Position numbers and translations under genes: made by a program
Shown: positions 44,227 through 53,209 of the stretch, piece by piece
Numbering within the stretch: the stretch's first letter is position 1
How the letters are laid out: each line of letters opens with the position of its first letter
Origin: Nitrospinota bacterium
Lineage (GTDB): Bacteria > JADFOP01
Length of the DNA: 64,000 nt
Assembly (NCBI GenBank): GCA_022562795.1
Contig: JADFOP010000007.1
Coordinates: 6,120 to 70,119, forward strand
Direction: 5' to 3'
Notes under the pieces: generated by a model
Database searches by the model: none
Seen by the model: the letters and a program-made list of their open reading frames with translations, nothing else
Told to the model about the DNA's origin: nothing

Positions 44227-45669
44227 TTGAAGCTACCCAATCATAAAACAAAGATCGTGTGCACGATCGGGCCGGCTTCCCGCTCAGAGTCTGTCCTGAA
44301 GAAACTGGTCAAGAGTGGCATGAGTGTGGCCCGGCTCAATTTTTCTCACGGCACCCTTGAGGGTCACAGGGAAAATATCCGGCGCATACGCTCTGTAGCG
44401 GCCCAGTTAGATCGAGTAGTTACGACTCTTATTGATCTCCCCGGTCCCAAAATCCGCGTTGGCAAACTGCAGAACGAACCGCTTGTGCTTAAGAGAGGTG
44501 ACAACGTGACCCTCACCACTAAGGATGTTCTTGGTACGACCTCCCTTATATCTGTCAATTACGACAGGTTACCAGAGAGCGTGTCTAAGGGTAGCCTCAT
44601 CTTTCTCAACGATGGTTTTGTGGAATTGAAAGTACAGGAGGTATTAAGCAATGAGGTGAGGTGTAAGGTTACGATTGGTGGGCAATTACTATCCTACAAA
44701 GGCCTGAACCTTCCGAATGTAAAATTATTGATAGATGTAGTAACAGACAAAGATCTCGATTTTGTTGATTTTGGATTGAAGGAGGGGGTGGATGCCTTTA
44801 GCGTTTCGTTTGTAGAAAAGGCAGAGGATATCGTCAAGGTCAAGGAATTTGCAAGAAAAAAGGGCAAACCTATTTACGTGGTGGCAAAGATTGAGCGGGA
44901 AGAGGCAGTCAATAACTTCGATGAAATACTGAATGTGGCGGATGCGATTATGATCGCTCGTGGAGACCTTGGGGTGCAGATACCTCTAGAAGAGGTGCCT
45001 GCGGTCCAGAAAAAGCTCATCCACAAGTCAAATCTCTTGGGGCGTCCGGTCATCACCGCTACGCAAATGTTGGAATCCATGACAGAGAACGTACGCCCAA
45101 CTCGGGCTGAAGTAACAGATGTGGCAAACGCAATTTTGGATGGGACCGATGCCGTGATGCTGTCTGGAGAAACTGCGATTGGCCGATATCCTGTGGAGAC
45201 GGTAAGAATGATGGCCAGAATCGCGGTGTCTATTGAACGTCAGCGGCTAAGCATAAGTCCATCATCGAACGTCGAAGAGTCCTTTCTGAGTGGTGTGGGT
45301 CAGAAGACCGTGTCGATTGAGGATGTTGTATCCCTGAATGTGATCGAAGCCATGCGCGCATTAAATGCACGCTTTATTTTGACACCTACCGATACGGGCA
45401 ATACACCTCGTCGTATCTCCAGATTTAAGCCCGATTGTTGGATTCTAGCTTTTAGTAAATGTGAGAGAACACACAGATTTTTATCATTGTCTTATGGAGT
45501 TTACCCATTTTTGATAGAGAACAAGGCTGATAGTTGGCATGATCTGGTAATGAAATTAATGAAAGATGCCAGATTAGGAAAAAGAGGTGACAAGGTGATA
45601 TTAACTGAGGGCTTATCTTCTGGACAGGCTGGTGGTACCGATTCGCTTAGAATAATTACGTTGGTATGA
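44227..45669 (+). CDS. pyk: Pyruvate kinase
   Basis: Transfers phosphate from phosphoenolpyruvate to ADP in the last step of glycolysis. The 480-residue protein has the N-terminal KTKIVCTIGPAS, the B-domain, the active-site Lys region IYVVAKIEREEAVNNFDEI, MIARGDLGVQIP, the signature GRPVITATQMLESM and DGTDAVMLSGETAIGRYPVE, and a C-terminal domain. The start is TTG 44227 with no good ribosome site. Its composition is clearly more AT-rich than its GC-rich neighbours, so transfer is likely. It follows the structured leader with a terminator, so expression is probably controlled by attenuation. Confidence 0.93.
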   Translation: MKLPNHKTKIVCTIGPASRSESVLKKLVKSGMSVARLNFSHGTLEGHRENIRRIRSVAAQLDRVVTTLIDLPGPKIRVGKLQNEPLVLKRGDNVTLTTKDVLGTTSLISVNYDRLPESVSKGSLIFLNDGFVELKVQEVLSNEVRCKVTIGGQLLSYKGLNLPNVKLLIDVVTDKDLDFVDFGLKEGVDAFSVSFVEKAEDIVKVKEFARKKGKPIYVVAKIEREEAVNNFDEILNVADAIMIARGDLGVQIPLEEVPAVQKKLIHKSNLLGRPVITATQMLESMTENVRPTRAEVTDVANAILDGTDAVMLSGETAIGRYPVETVRMMARIAVSIERQRLSISPSSNVEESFLSGVGQKTVSIEDVVSLNVIEAMRALNARFILTPTDTGNTPRRISRFKPDCWILAFSKCERTHRFLSLSYGVYPFLIENKADSWHDLVMKLMKDARLGKRGDKVILTEGLSSGQAGGTDSLRIITLV

Positions 45670-45942
45670 CGACCGAGAACTATCGTTTCTTTTTCACTTT
45701 ACCGCATATCCGTAAAGGGTTCTGGTTCCCAGCTTCCCGGACATTTGATCCGAGTGAGGCCGCCTGGCACCACTGAGGAGGCGGTCGGCGGCCCAGCGTC
45801 TCTCCCTCCCCGCACCAGACCCCTCTGCCCGGCGTCCACAGGTCGTGTCGGGGTTCCGCCTTAGGCTGGAGCCGCCCTTGACTTCCCTGCCTGCCGCCGA
45901 TAGGATGGACGCCTATCTACAAGAAGACCATACCGTGAATTC

Positions 45943-46851
45943 ATGCCTACATACCGCGTTCTCCAGGCCGATGTATTTACCGACCGCCCCTTCGGGGGCA
46001 ACCCCGTTGCGGTGCTGCCCGACGCCGAGGGGTTGGACGAGGCGACGATGCAGGCCATCGCCCGGGAGATGAACCTCTCGGAGACGGCCTTCGTCTTTCC
46101 GCCGACTGACGCCGAGGCCGACGTACATGTCCGCTTCTTCACCCCCAATCAAGAGATCCCCTTCGCGGGACACCCTACCCTGGGCACCCACTACCTCCTC
46201 GCGCTGGAGGGCCGCTACGAGCTCGACGAGCCCGTGACCCGCATCCACCAGGAGATCGGCCTCGGAGTGCTCCCCGTGGACCTCCACGTGGCCGAAGGAA
46301 GGGTGACCCACGTGGTCATGACCCAGGGGCTTCCGGTCTTCGGCCCAGAAGTAAGTGACCGCCGCCTGGTCGCCAGAGCCGTCGGCATGCCGCCGGAGGC
46401 CCTCGCCCCGGGGCTTCCCGTCCAGGTCGTCTCGACGGGGCTGCCCCATCTCATCATCCCCGTAGCCAGCCTCAAGGACGTGGAGGCCGCCTGCGTGGAG
46501 CGGGCCGCGATGGACGAGCTTGCAGAAGCCGTGGGGGTGGACTGCTTCATGCCCTTCAGCCTGGAGACGGCGGACCCGGACAAGACCGTCCACGTCCGGA
46601 TGTTCGCCCCGCGCATGGGAGTTTTAGAAGACCCGGCCACGGGAAGCGGCTCGGGGGCCCTTGGGGCCTACCTCGTCCGCTACCGTCTGGTGGAGGTGAG
46701 CCTGCCCACAACGGTCATCGTCTCGGAGCAGGGGCTCGAGGCGGGCCGTCCCTCCACGCTCCTAATTGAGGTTGACGGGTCAGACGAGATTTTAGGCGTC
46801 AGGGTGGGCGGACAGGTGGTCAAGGTGATGGAAGGGACTCTTACATTTTGA
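45943..46851 (+). CDS. PhzF-family isomerase-like protein
   Basis: A 302-residue protein of the diaminopimelate-epimerase-like PhzF fold. It has the N-terminal VLQADVFTDRPFGGNPVAVL, MNLSETAFVFPPTDAEADVH with the catalytic Glu (NLSET), RFFTPNQEIPFAGHPTLG, and APRMGVLEDPATGSGSGALG. The family includes trans-2,3-dihydro-3-hydroxyanthranilate isomerase, but most members have unknown substrates and no phenazine genes are nearby. The ogt gene follows 10 nt later. The preceding 45670-45942 shows no gene. Confidence 0.9.
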   Translation: MPTYRVLQADVFTDRPFGGNPVAVLPDAEGLDEATMQAIAREMNLSETAFVFPPTDAEADVHVRFFTPNQEIPFAGHPTLGTHYLLALEGRYELDEPVTRIHQEIGLGVLPVDLHVAEGRVTHVVMTQGLPVFGPEVSDRRLVARAVGMPPEALAPGLPVQVVSTGLPHLIIPVASLKDVEAACVERAAMDELAEAVGVDCFMPFSLETADPDKTVHVRMFAPRMGVLEDPATGSGSGALGAYLVRYRLVEVSLPTTVIVSEQGLEAGRPSTLLIEVDGSDEILGVRVGGQVVKVMEGTLTF

Positions 46852-46861
46852 GGAGAAGACC

Positions 46862-47407
46862 ATGGAGCCTATTATTTACAAATCGGAGGTTCTCTCACCC
46901 GCGGGCGCGATACGCCTGGCATGCACCGACCGGGGGGCCTGCGCGCTGGTCCTGCCCGGGGTGGTGAATCCCAAGGAGAAGGTCGCCCGGTCGTTCGCGC
47001 TTGCTAGGCCGGGCCCGGCCGACCACCCGATCCTCCGGCCACTCATCGAGGCCTGCTCGCGCTACTTCGGCGGCGAGCCGGATGCTCTTGAGGGCCAGCC
47101 CGTGGACTTCTCTTTCGTAACGGACTTTCAAGCCCGCGTCTTAGAGGCGGCCCGGACCATCCCTCCGGGAATGGTCCGCTCCTACGGGTGGGTCGCCCGC
47201 AAGTTGGGAAACCCTAAGTCGGCCAGGGCCGTGGGCGGGGCGCTGGCGGCGAATCCGGTTCCGCTGATCGTGCCCTGCCACCGGGTGGTCGCGGCCAACG
47301 GCTCCCTTGGAGGTTTCACGGGAGGAATTGCGTGGAAACGCAGGCTCCTGGCGATTGAAGGAGAGATTTCCGGCCATTCTCTCAAAAAATCGCAAAAAAA
47401 CCCTTGA
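46862..47407 (+). CDS. ogt: Methylated-DNA--protein-cysteine methyltransferase
   Basis: Repairs O6-alkylguanine by transferring the alkyl group to its own cysteine. The 181-residue protein has the C-terminal catalytic domain with IPPGMVRSYGWVARKLGNP, the active-site PCHRVVAANGSLGGFTGG and WKRRLLAIEGE. GAGGAG precedes ATG 46862. It forms an operon with phzF. The -35 box of the downstream small-RNA promoter overlaps its last codons. Confidence 0.93.
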   Translation: MEPIIYKSEVLSPAGAIRLACTDRGACALVLPGVVNPKEKVARSFALARPGPADHPILRPLIEACSRYFGGEPDALEGQPVDFSFVTDFQARVLEAARTIPPGMVRSYGWVARKLGNPKSARAVGGALAANPVPLIVPCHRVVAANGSLGGFTGGIAWKRRLLAIEGEISGHSLKKSQKNP

Positions 47408-47432
47408 CATTTTCCAAACATGGTTTTATATT
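47404..47432 (+). promoter_or_regulatory. Consensus promoter of the small RNA
   Basis: TTGACA at 47404-47409 and TATATT at 47427-47432, exactly 17 nt apart, the same hexamers and spacing as at 20340. The predicted start, 47438-47440, coincides with the first base pairs of the RNA closing stem. Confidence 0.75.
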
Positions 47433-47437
47433 GTTCT

Positions 47438-47541
47438 TGGGTCCGAAAGAGTCGAACGAACGCGCGACCTGCAAAGGGAGCGTGGCCCGGAGCAATCCGG
47501 GGCTCCTCGCAAGAGGGGTTCGGAAGGGTCTTTCGGGCCCA
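47438..47541 (+). ncRNA. Candidate structured small RNA of unknown family
   Basis: The ends pair in a 13-bp stem: TGGGTCCGAAAGA (47438-47450) with TCTTTCGGGCCCA (47529-47541), one G-U pair included. Inside are CGAAC (47453-47457) with GTTCG (47518-47522), GGAGC with GCTCC around CCCGGA-GCAA-TCCGGG (a GNRA-capped hairpin), and an alternative CCTC-GCAA-GAGG. A weak hairpin with T-rich tail follows near 47551-47569. No open frame with a ribosome site fits. I checked it against SRP RNA, 6S RNA, tmRNA and common riboswitches from memory and found no match. Confidence 0.6.
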
Positions 47542-47625
47542 CTACTTTTCCCCGATTTTCCGGGATTTTCCGAATATCCTCGCCCAACACGCCTAGAGCC
47601 ACCACGACCCATCTCACTTTGGCCC

Positions 47626-48624
47626 TTAGACCGCCTCCAGGCGGCGGGCTTCAACCTGCCGCTCCAGCCATCCGAGAACCTCTCGCTCCAGCCTTAGGCC
47701 CAACATAGCATTAAGCCTGGGAATACCCCCCGGCGAGACGACGTTTACCTCGATAAGCCAGGGGCCGATGACGTCGAGGCCAATGAAGGCAAGGCCCTCC
47801 GCCGCGAGCTCGCTGGCCAACGCTTCCCATCGTCCACGAGCAGAGGTGGAGAGCTCCACTGGGGCCACCTGAGCGCCCATGGCCACGTTTGCGCGAAACT
47901 CGCCCGCCGGGGGAATCCGCCGCATGGCTCCGAGCAGGCGCCCTTCAAGACAGAGAATGCGCACATCTCCCGGCATTGGCCCGTGGACCTCCTGCTGGAG
48001 GAGCACCCCCTGCCCGGATGTCAGGCTCTCGGCCAAGGCAGGCTCAGCGGCGATGAGGCTCTCCAGGCGTGAGCGCTCGTCGGCCGGCACTCTGATGATT
48101 CCCAGACCTCCCCTCCCCTCTAGCGGCTTGACGATCAACGAGCCTGGGATCGACGAGGCCGCCTTGCCAAGCCCCTTCGCCGAGCTTACTATCGCCGATG
48201 GAGGCATCAGATGACCAAACCGCTCGACCACGTTGGCCTTCGATGCCCATCGTAGCAGGGCTCTTGGACCGTTGAGGCATGGAATCGTCCCGGCCAGGCG
48301 GGCCAGTAGCTCCGCCGCACCTCGATGAACCGGAGGGTCTTTGCGCCAAATAAGGGCGTCGAGGGTCTTTATATCTAAGGGCACGGACGGACGGCTGACC
48401 ACCCGAGCCTGGAGGCGGCGCCAAAAAATCCCCAGATCGTCTGTGATGGGAAAGTCGATGTCATAGGCCAGGCCGACCAGGCCTCCTGCCTCCTCGCTGA
48501 TGCTCTCGGGAGGTAGACACCATAGGCGGTGGCCCCTGAGATGGGCAGCGTGGAGAAGACAAGCGCCCGTTCTTCTATCAGCGGGAAATAGGATGGGGGA
48601 GGACATAACAACTGCGAGACGCAT
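47626..48624 (-). CDS. Glutathione-synthetase-like ATP-grasp ligase, copy A
   Basis: A 332-residue ATP-grasp protein related to GshB. Landmarks: IWRKDPPVH, SLIVKPLEGRGGLGI (ATP-binding loop), QQEVHGPMPGDVRILCLEGR, LGAMRRIPPAGEFRANVAMG and LIEVNVVSPGGIPRLN (metal-binding Asn). I start at ATG 48624, with GGAG six bases upstream, which matches the length of copy B at 54073-55080. The two are paralogues. No gshA gene is in the window, so a role in glutathione synthesis is unproven; another peptide-like ligation is possible. Confidence 0.8.
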   Translation of the reverse strand: MRLAVVMSSPILFPADRRTGACLLHAAHLRGHRLWCLPPESISEEAGGLVGLAYDIDFPITDDLGIFWRRLQARVVSRPSVPLDIKTLDALIWRKDPPVHRGAAELLARLAGTIPCLNGPRALLRWASKANVVERFGHLMPPSAIVSSAKGLGKAASSIPGSLIVKPLEGRGGLGIIRVPADERSRLESLIAAEPALAESLTSGQGVLLQQEVHGPMPGDVRILCLEGRLLGAMRRIPPAGEFRANVAMGAQVAPVELSTSARGRWEALASELAAEGLAFIGLDVIGPWLIEVNVVSPGGIPRLNAMLGLRLEREVLGWLERQVEARRLEAV

Positions 48625-48798
48625 GAAAGCTCCGGCGTGATGAGCTTGAAGGCTTGGCGCAGATTGTATCAGAGGCCCCTTCTCCGCAACAAGGCGGGGA
48701 TAGCCCAAGGAGGCGGGGAAATGGACACGACGGACCCCCTGCTTTATATTGGCGCTGTCGGCCCACCTCACGCATCTACGAATAGGAGGAAACCGGGT

Positions 48799-49125
48799 AT
48801 GGCCAGACGCTCTCTCATTGCCATCATGCTCCTTGGGTTCATCGGGGCCGTTGCCGTTCCCGCAGCACAAGCCTTTGAGTGTCCCACACGCCAGAAAGAG
48901 GCCCGAAAATTTCTGTATAAAGCCCGGGCCGCATCCCGGCAAGTCACAGACCCTGCAAAGCTGGGAACGATCGAAGAGCTTCTTGAACGGGCGGAGGAAA
49001 AACTTAACCAGTCAGAGACGACCCACTACGGGGCGAAAAGCACTGCCGACCACGCAACCAGCGTTCGGCTGGCTTATGAGGCCTTAGGCGATTCTAAGGA
49101 GGCGTACTACCTGGCCACGAAGTAG
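48799..49125 (+). CDS. Small secreted protein, unknown function
   Basis: A 108-residue protein with a signal peptide (ARRSLIAIMLLGFIGAVAV) probably cleaved after PAAQA, before FECPTRQKEA. The mature part is a helical, charged domain with two parts resembling coiled or TPR-like helices. AGGAGGA precedes ATG 48799. Divergent from copy A of the ATP-grasp gene. No family recognised. Confidence 0.6.
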   Translation: MARRSLIAIMLLGFIGAVAVPAAQAFECPTRQKEARKFLYKARAASRQVTDPAKLGTIEELLERAEEKLNQSETTHYGAKSTADHATSVRLAYEALGDSKEAYYLATK

Positions 49126-49145
49126 GAGAAACCCCGCGGTTAGAA

Positions 49146-52100
49146 TTAAGGAGCCTGGCGTCGAGCCGTCTCGGTGACTTCAAGAGCCTCTTGAGCCCGC
49201 CTGTTGTATGGGTCGAGGGCAAGGGAGCGCTGGTAGGCTTCGCGGGCGGCTTCTGAATCCCCAAGCGCTTTGAGGACATCGCCGATGGCGGCATGGAGCT
49301 TAGCCTTTCTCCCAGGAGTCTCAGCCAATCCGAGGGCCGCCTTGTACAGGGTCAGGGCCCGCCGCCACTGCATGTGTTCGACATATCGGTCCGCGACGGC
49401 GGCAAGCTGCGTGGGGCTCCGCCTGTTGATCTTGGCGTCCAGGGAAACTGAGACGTCATAGAGCTCTTCGGCCACGGGATCGGACGGCATCTCCAAAGCC
49501 AGGACAGCCTCCAGGGCCGGCAAAGCTAGAGGGCCGACTCTCTTCAGGCTCCGGGCCGCTTCGGCCCGGATTGACGGGTCGGCCTCCACAAGCCGCTCCA
49601 ACAGAACAGAAACCGCACGCTCCTCCCCAATCAGCCCGAGCACCCTAACGATCTCCCGCCGCGCGAAGGGGTCCGGGTCGGCCGCATGTGCTATGAGCGC
49701 TGCAATCGCTTTAGACGATGGGTATCGCTCTAAGGCAGCGGCCGAGCTGTAGCGAACCCCAGGGTCGGGGTCGTCGAGCGCTCGGATGAAGAGATCTTCC
49801 TGGGCTCTATCAGGCCTGGCAGCATACGCGCCCAGGGCCGCCGCCCTCACCTCCGCCACCTCGTCGACGACAAGCCGAGCGAGGACGCCATCGGTCGCAT
49901 CACCCCCAATCCTCCCAAGAGCTTCGGCTGTCACCCGTCGGACCTCAGCATCACCGTCGGTGGCACACATAGCCACAGAATTCCTCGCCGCGTGGTCCGC
50001 CAGGTCACCGAGACCCTGGACGGCCTCGGCTCGGATGAGGTGGTCAGGGTCTGTCAGGAGACCCTTCAACGTCGGGATGGCCCGTCGGTCGCGAAGACGT
50101 CGGAGCGTGGCGGCCGCCTCGCGTCGGACTGAGACATCCATCCCCTGGAGGGCCTCCGTCAATACCTCTACTGAGCGGGGGCCGCTCATCCGGCCAAGGG
50201 CTTGAACCGCGGCGCTCTGGACCACCGGAGCCCCATTGGCCAGCAACCTCTGTAGCGTTTGTTGGGCCTCGGAGCTTCGCGCCCGCCCAAGCGCGATCGC
50301 CAAACCCCGCTGTTCCAAGACAGACGAGCCGTTGAGGGCATTCCCAATGGCCGCCACTGCGTCCTTCGTCCCTACCTCCCCCAGGGCCTCGGCCGCCGCC
50401 TGCCTAACCCGGAGGGACTCATCCCCCAATGCCTCCCGCAAGGGGGCAACCGCGCTGGAGGCCTTCATGGCCCCTAAGGCATGAGCCGCTTCTGCCCTAA
50501 CTGCCACATCTGAATCCTTAAGGAGACGGCTCAGGGCGGCCTGGGATTCGGGTCGAGCCAGCTTGCCCAGGGCGCGGGCCGCGAACCTCCGGACCAGACG
50601 ATTCTCATCCGCGAGAGCCTTCTCAAGGGCGACTGTCGCTCCCCGACCGCCGACCTGCCCGAGCACGGTCACGACGCGAGTCCTTAGAGCCGGGGCCTCG
50701 CCGTCCATGAGGGCATCCAACGCGGGGACCACCCGGTCCCTTGGCGCCAGGGCCAGGGCTGCCGCCGCCCCGGCCTGGACCGAGGGGTCCTTATCTTTGA
50801 GGGCGGCCACCAATGGTCCAACCGCTTCAGCCCCGCCGCCACGTTGAAGCCCTACCACCGCCGCCCGCCGAACTCGAGCATCGCGGTCCCGGAGTCCTTC
50901 AAGAAGGGCTGAGTGGGCTGCAGAATTACGGACGTAGCCGAGAACCTTCAAGGCACGCTCCCGGTCAGATGTGAAGGAGGCCTCCCGGGCCTGAGCGACC
51001 AGCTCCTCGGTCAGCTCATCCACGGTGGCACCATCGACCCCCATCGCGCTCGGAAGAAGTCGCGCCGACAGCCGTAGGTAGCGGCGGGAGGCCTTTGGGA
51101 ACTCCTCGGACATGGCACGACGGAGACGGGCGAGAAGAAGATCGAAGATGATCGTCGCATCCTCAACCAGTCCCACTAGAAAGCTTGCGGCATACTGCAT
51201 GGCAGGGTCATCCAGGAAGGGCGCCAGCTCTGCCTCAGCCTTCCCCTCTCGCTCGGCGCCGGGGAGACGGCGGGCCACAGCCGTCGCATGAAAGTATTCG
51301 CGGAAGGACGGCAAGAGAAAGCGCACCTGGTAGCCTGAACTCCACGAAGTCGCGGACGAATCCGCCACAATGAGGTCGGTCTGCAACAAGACCTCCATGG
51401 CCTTAGAAGCTTTTGATATTACCGACACTGAGGGCTCTTTGAGCCGACCCTTCAGGGTCTGGGCGAGGGCCGCCTCAGCCTCAAAGCGTGGGAGGGTCTC
51501 ACGCCTCGGACCTATGGTTTCAGCCAGCTTGCCCAGTAGGTACTCCTTGGCCTGTGGGGACAGGGCCTCACCCTCCTCGTCCTCAGTACGAGAGGAACTC
51601 AATGCCTCGAGCGTGACGGCACGGTAGAACGATCCCAGACGATGCGGCACCGTCCGGTTACGCCGATATTGTTTGAGGAACATGGCCATGACGAGTGGGT
51701 TGCGAAGTGCCCGGGCAACCCGTGGAGTTCTTCGAAGATCGGCCACAACGGCGTCGGGGGCTTGAGGAATAGCATCCCGGACCACACCAGCCAGCTCAGC
51801 TTCCTGAAACTTGGCGACCCAGACTTCCGTGAGCGGACTCAGGGATGGCCGGAGAGAGCGGCGAGCGAATTCGATCCGGTAGCCGACCCACCAGCGGTTA
51901 TTTCTCCAGGATACATCGGATATCAGGGAGCGCACCGCCTCAGCGGTCCTAATCGGATCGCCGCTCGCTTCCAAGCGGGTCACGACCAGCAGGAAGCCGC
52001 CTTCGGCAGCCCGCTGACGGACAACCCTCCCGGGAATCTCAACCCCATGGGATTGAGAGGATGCACGGAGGGTGGCCACTATATGGTTGGCCAGATCGTC

Positions 52101-53102
52101 GGCATCCCCAACAAAATCGGCCAAGTCCACCACAACCGGAATTGTTCCGAAGCGGGGGTGGGGCCTCTTTCGTAGAGCCCTCCACGCCCAGACCTCAAGG
52201 ATCACCGTCTGGAGGGCGCCATCCGAGCTCAAGAGGGCGAGGCCCGGCTTGTGCGCCATAAGGTCGCGGGCCGGAGTAGGCTGGTCATTCCACCTCACCT
52301 CGTCCTGGTGCTCCTCCAAGGAGAGATCGAGCAGACTGATACCGGGCAGGTCGGTGAATAAAGCAATCCGTTCACCCAGGCGGGCCAACTCTCCTTCCTC
52401 GTAAGCGCCGAAGGAGACCTGTTCTTCCATGAGCCGGCCGAAGGCAGGCCTAAGCCAGAATGCTTCCAGGGGATTAAAGGCGTGGATGCGGCTTAGGAAG
52501 GACTCCTCCAGGACGGCGGCGGCCTGCTGGGCCGCCTCAAACTGACGGGCGTCCAGGGCATTTACCACCGCGCGGTAGCGCAGAGCGTTGGTCCCCCACC
52601 CTCCTACAAAGACGGCCGCTATAAGCACAAACACGTACTTGAGTTTGATGACGGGGAAGAGGGTGCCGAGCAGGCCTCGGACAGCGAGGGGAATGCCGCG
52701 GGGTAGCGACTCAGCCTTGAGCTCCGCAGCCCAGAGGTGGCGAAACCAATCGAGCAAGGATTTCCAGAAGCCCAAGATGTTCGAGCCGACCACAGCAAGC
52801 AAGCCCGTCGGCTGGCTCGGCTTAAAGACCTCCTCCCGAACCTCCTCCATACGTCGAGCGAAGGCCTCCTCGCCCTCCTCATGATAGAGGGCTTTGAGCT
52901 CTTCTAAGAAGGAGCCTAGAGCGTTTCGCTGGGCGGGGTCGTCAGCCAGGTCGCCCAGCCCCGTAGCGGCAACCTCCTCGGCCAGGAACTTCTCCCAATT
53001 GGAGTGCGCCCACTCCCCTTTGAAGGCGACGACGAAGCCGTAGGCGGCCAGGCATACCGAGGGCCTGAATTGCGGGTCTAAAAATGCGAGGGCCTCATCC
53101 AC
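49146..53102 (-). CDS. Giant membrane-anchored protein: degenerate NACHT-like module, HEAT repeats and C-terminal TPRs
   Basis: A 1318-residue protein. One transmembrane helix lies near residues 155-171 (KYVFVLIAAVFVGGWG). Residues about 280-540 have the order of a NACHT NTPase: TIPVVVDLADFVGDADDLAN, a Walker-B-like strand GGFLLVVTRLEAS, WWVGYRIEFARR and the NPLVMAMFLKQYRRN segment. The P-loop region reads LALLSSDGALQT without GKT, and the Walker B acid is missing, so it probably does not hydrolyse NTP. From about 720 to 1200 there are some 15 HEAT/PBS-type repeats (for example VRAEAAHALGAMKASSAVAP). Two TPRs end the protein. GTG start with GAGGGAG upstream. It is downstream of GNAT and copy B. 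Confidence 0.7.
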   Translation of the reverse strand: MDEALAFLDPQFRPSVCLAAYGFVVAFKGEWAHSNWEKFLAEEVAATGLGDLADDPAQRNALGSFLEELKALYHEEGEEAFARRMEEVREEVFKPSQPTGLLAVVGSNILGFWKSLLDWFRHLWAAELKAESLPRGIPLAVRGLLGTLFPVIKLKYVFVLIAAVFVGGWGTNALRYRAVVNALDARQFEAAQQAAAVLEESFLSRIHAFNPLEAFWLRPAFGRLMEEQVSFGAYEEGELARLGERIALFTDLPGISLLDLSLEEHQDEVRWNDQPTPARDLMAHKPGLALLSSDGALQTVILEVWAWRALRKRPHPRFGTIPVVVDLADFVGDADDLANHIVATLRASSQSHGVEIPGRVVRQRAAEGGFLLVVTRLEASGDPIRTAEAVRSLISDVSWRNNRWWVGYRIEFARRSLRPSLSPLTEVWVAKFQEAELAGVVRDAIPQAPDAVVADLRRTPRVARALRNPLVMAMFLKQYRRNRTVPHRLGSFYRAVTLEALSSSRTEDEEGEALSPQAKEYLLGKLAETIGPRRETLPRFEAEAALAQTLKGRLKEPSVSVISKASKAMEVLLQTDLIVADSSATSWSSGYQVRFLLPSFREYFHATAVARRLPGAEREGKAEAELAPFLDDPAMQYAASFLVGLVEDATIIFDLLLARLRRAMSEEFPKASRRYLRLSARLLPSAMGVDGATVDELTEELVAQAREASFTSDRERALKVLGYVRNSAAHSALLEGLRDRDARVRRAAVVGLQRGGGAEAVGPLVAALKDKDPSVQAGAAAALALAPRDRVVPALDALMDGEAPALRTRVVTVLGQVGGRGATVALEKALADENRLVRRFAARALGKLARPESQAALSRLLKDSDVAVRAEAAHALGAMKASSAVAPLREALGDESLRVRQAAAEALGEVGTKDAVAAIGNALNGSSVLEQRGLAIALGRARSSEAQQTLQRLLANGAPVVQSAAVQALGRMSGPRSVEVLTEALQGMDVSVRREAAATLRRLRDRRAIPTLKGLLTDPDHLIRAEAVQGLGDLADHAARNSVAMCATDGDAEVRRVTAEALGRIGGDATDGVLARLVVDEVAEVRAAALGAYAARPDRAQEDLFIRALDDPDPGVRYSSAAALERYPSSKAIAALIAHAADPDPFARREIVRVLGLIGEERAVSVLLERLVEADPSIRAEAARSLKRVGPLALPALEAVLALEMPSDPVAEELYDVSVSLDAKINRRSPTQLAAVADRYVEHMQWRRALTLYKAALGLAETPGRKAKLHAAIGDVLKALGDSEAAREAYQRSLALDPYNRRAQEALEVTETARRQAP

Positions 53103-53209
53103 GGAGCGCTCCCTCGGCCATATTGGCAGATTGTGCCTTCAAGATGTAAAACTATACAGGAAACCCGTTAAAATCCAACGCAGTGGCTGGGTTCAGATAA
53201 CAAGAGCGC

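Noticed and set aside
44037-44246. 69-codon plus-strand frame before pyk
   Set aside because: It covers the terminator and repeats and has no ribosome site or recognisable sequence.
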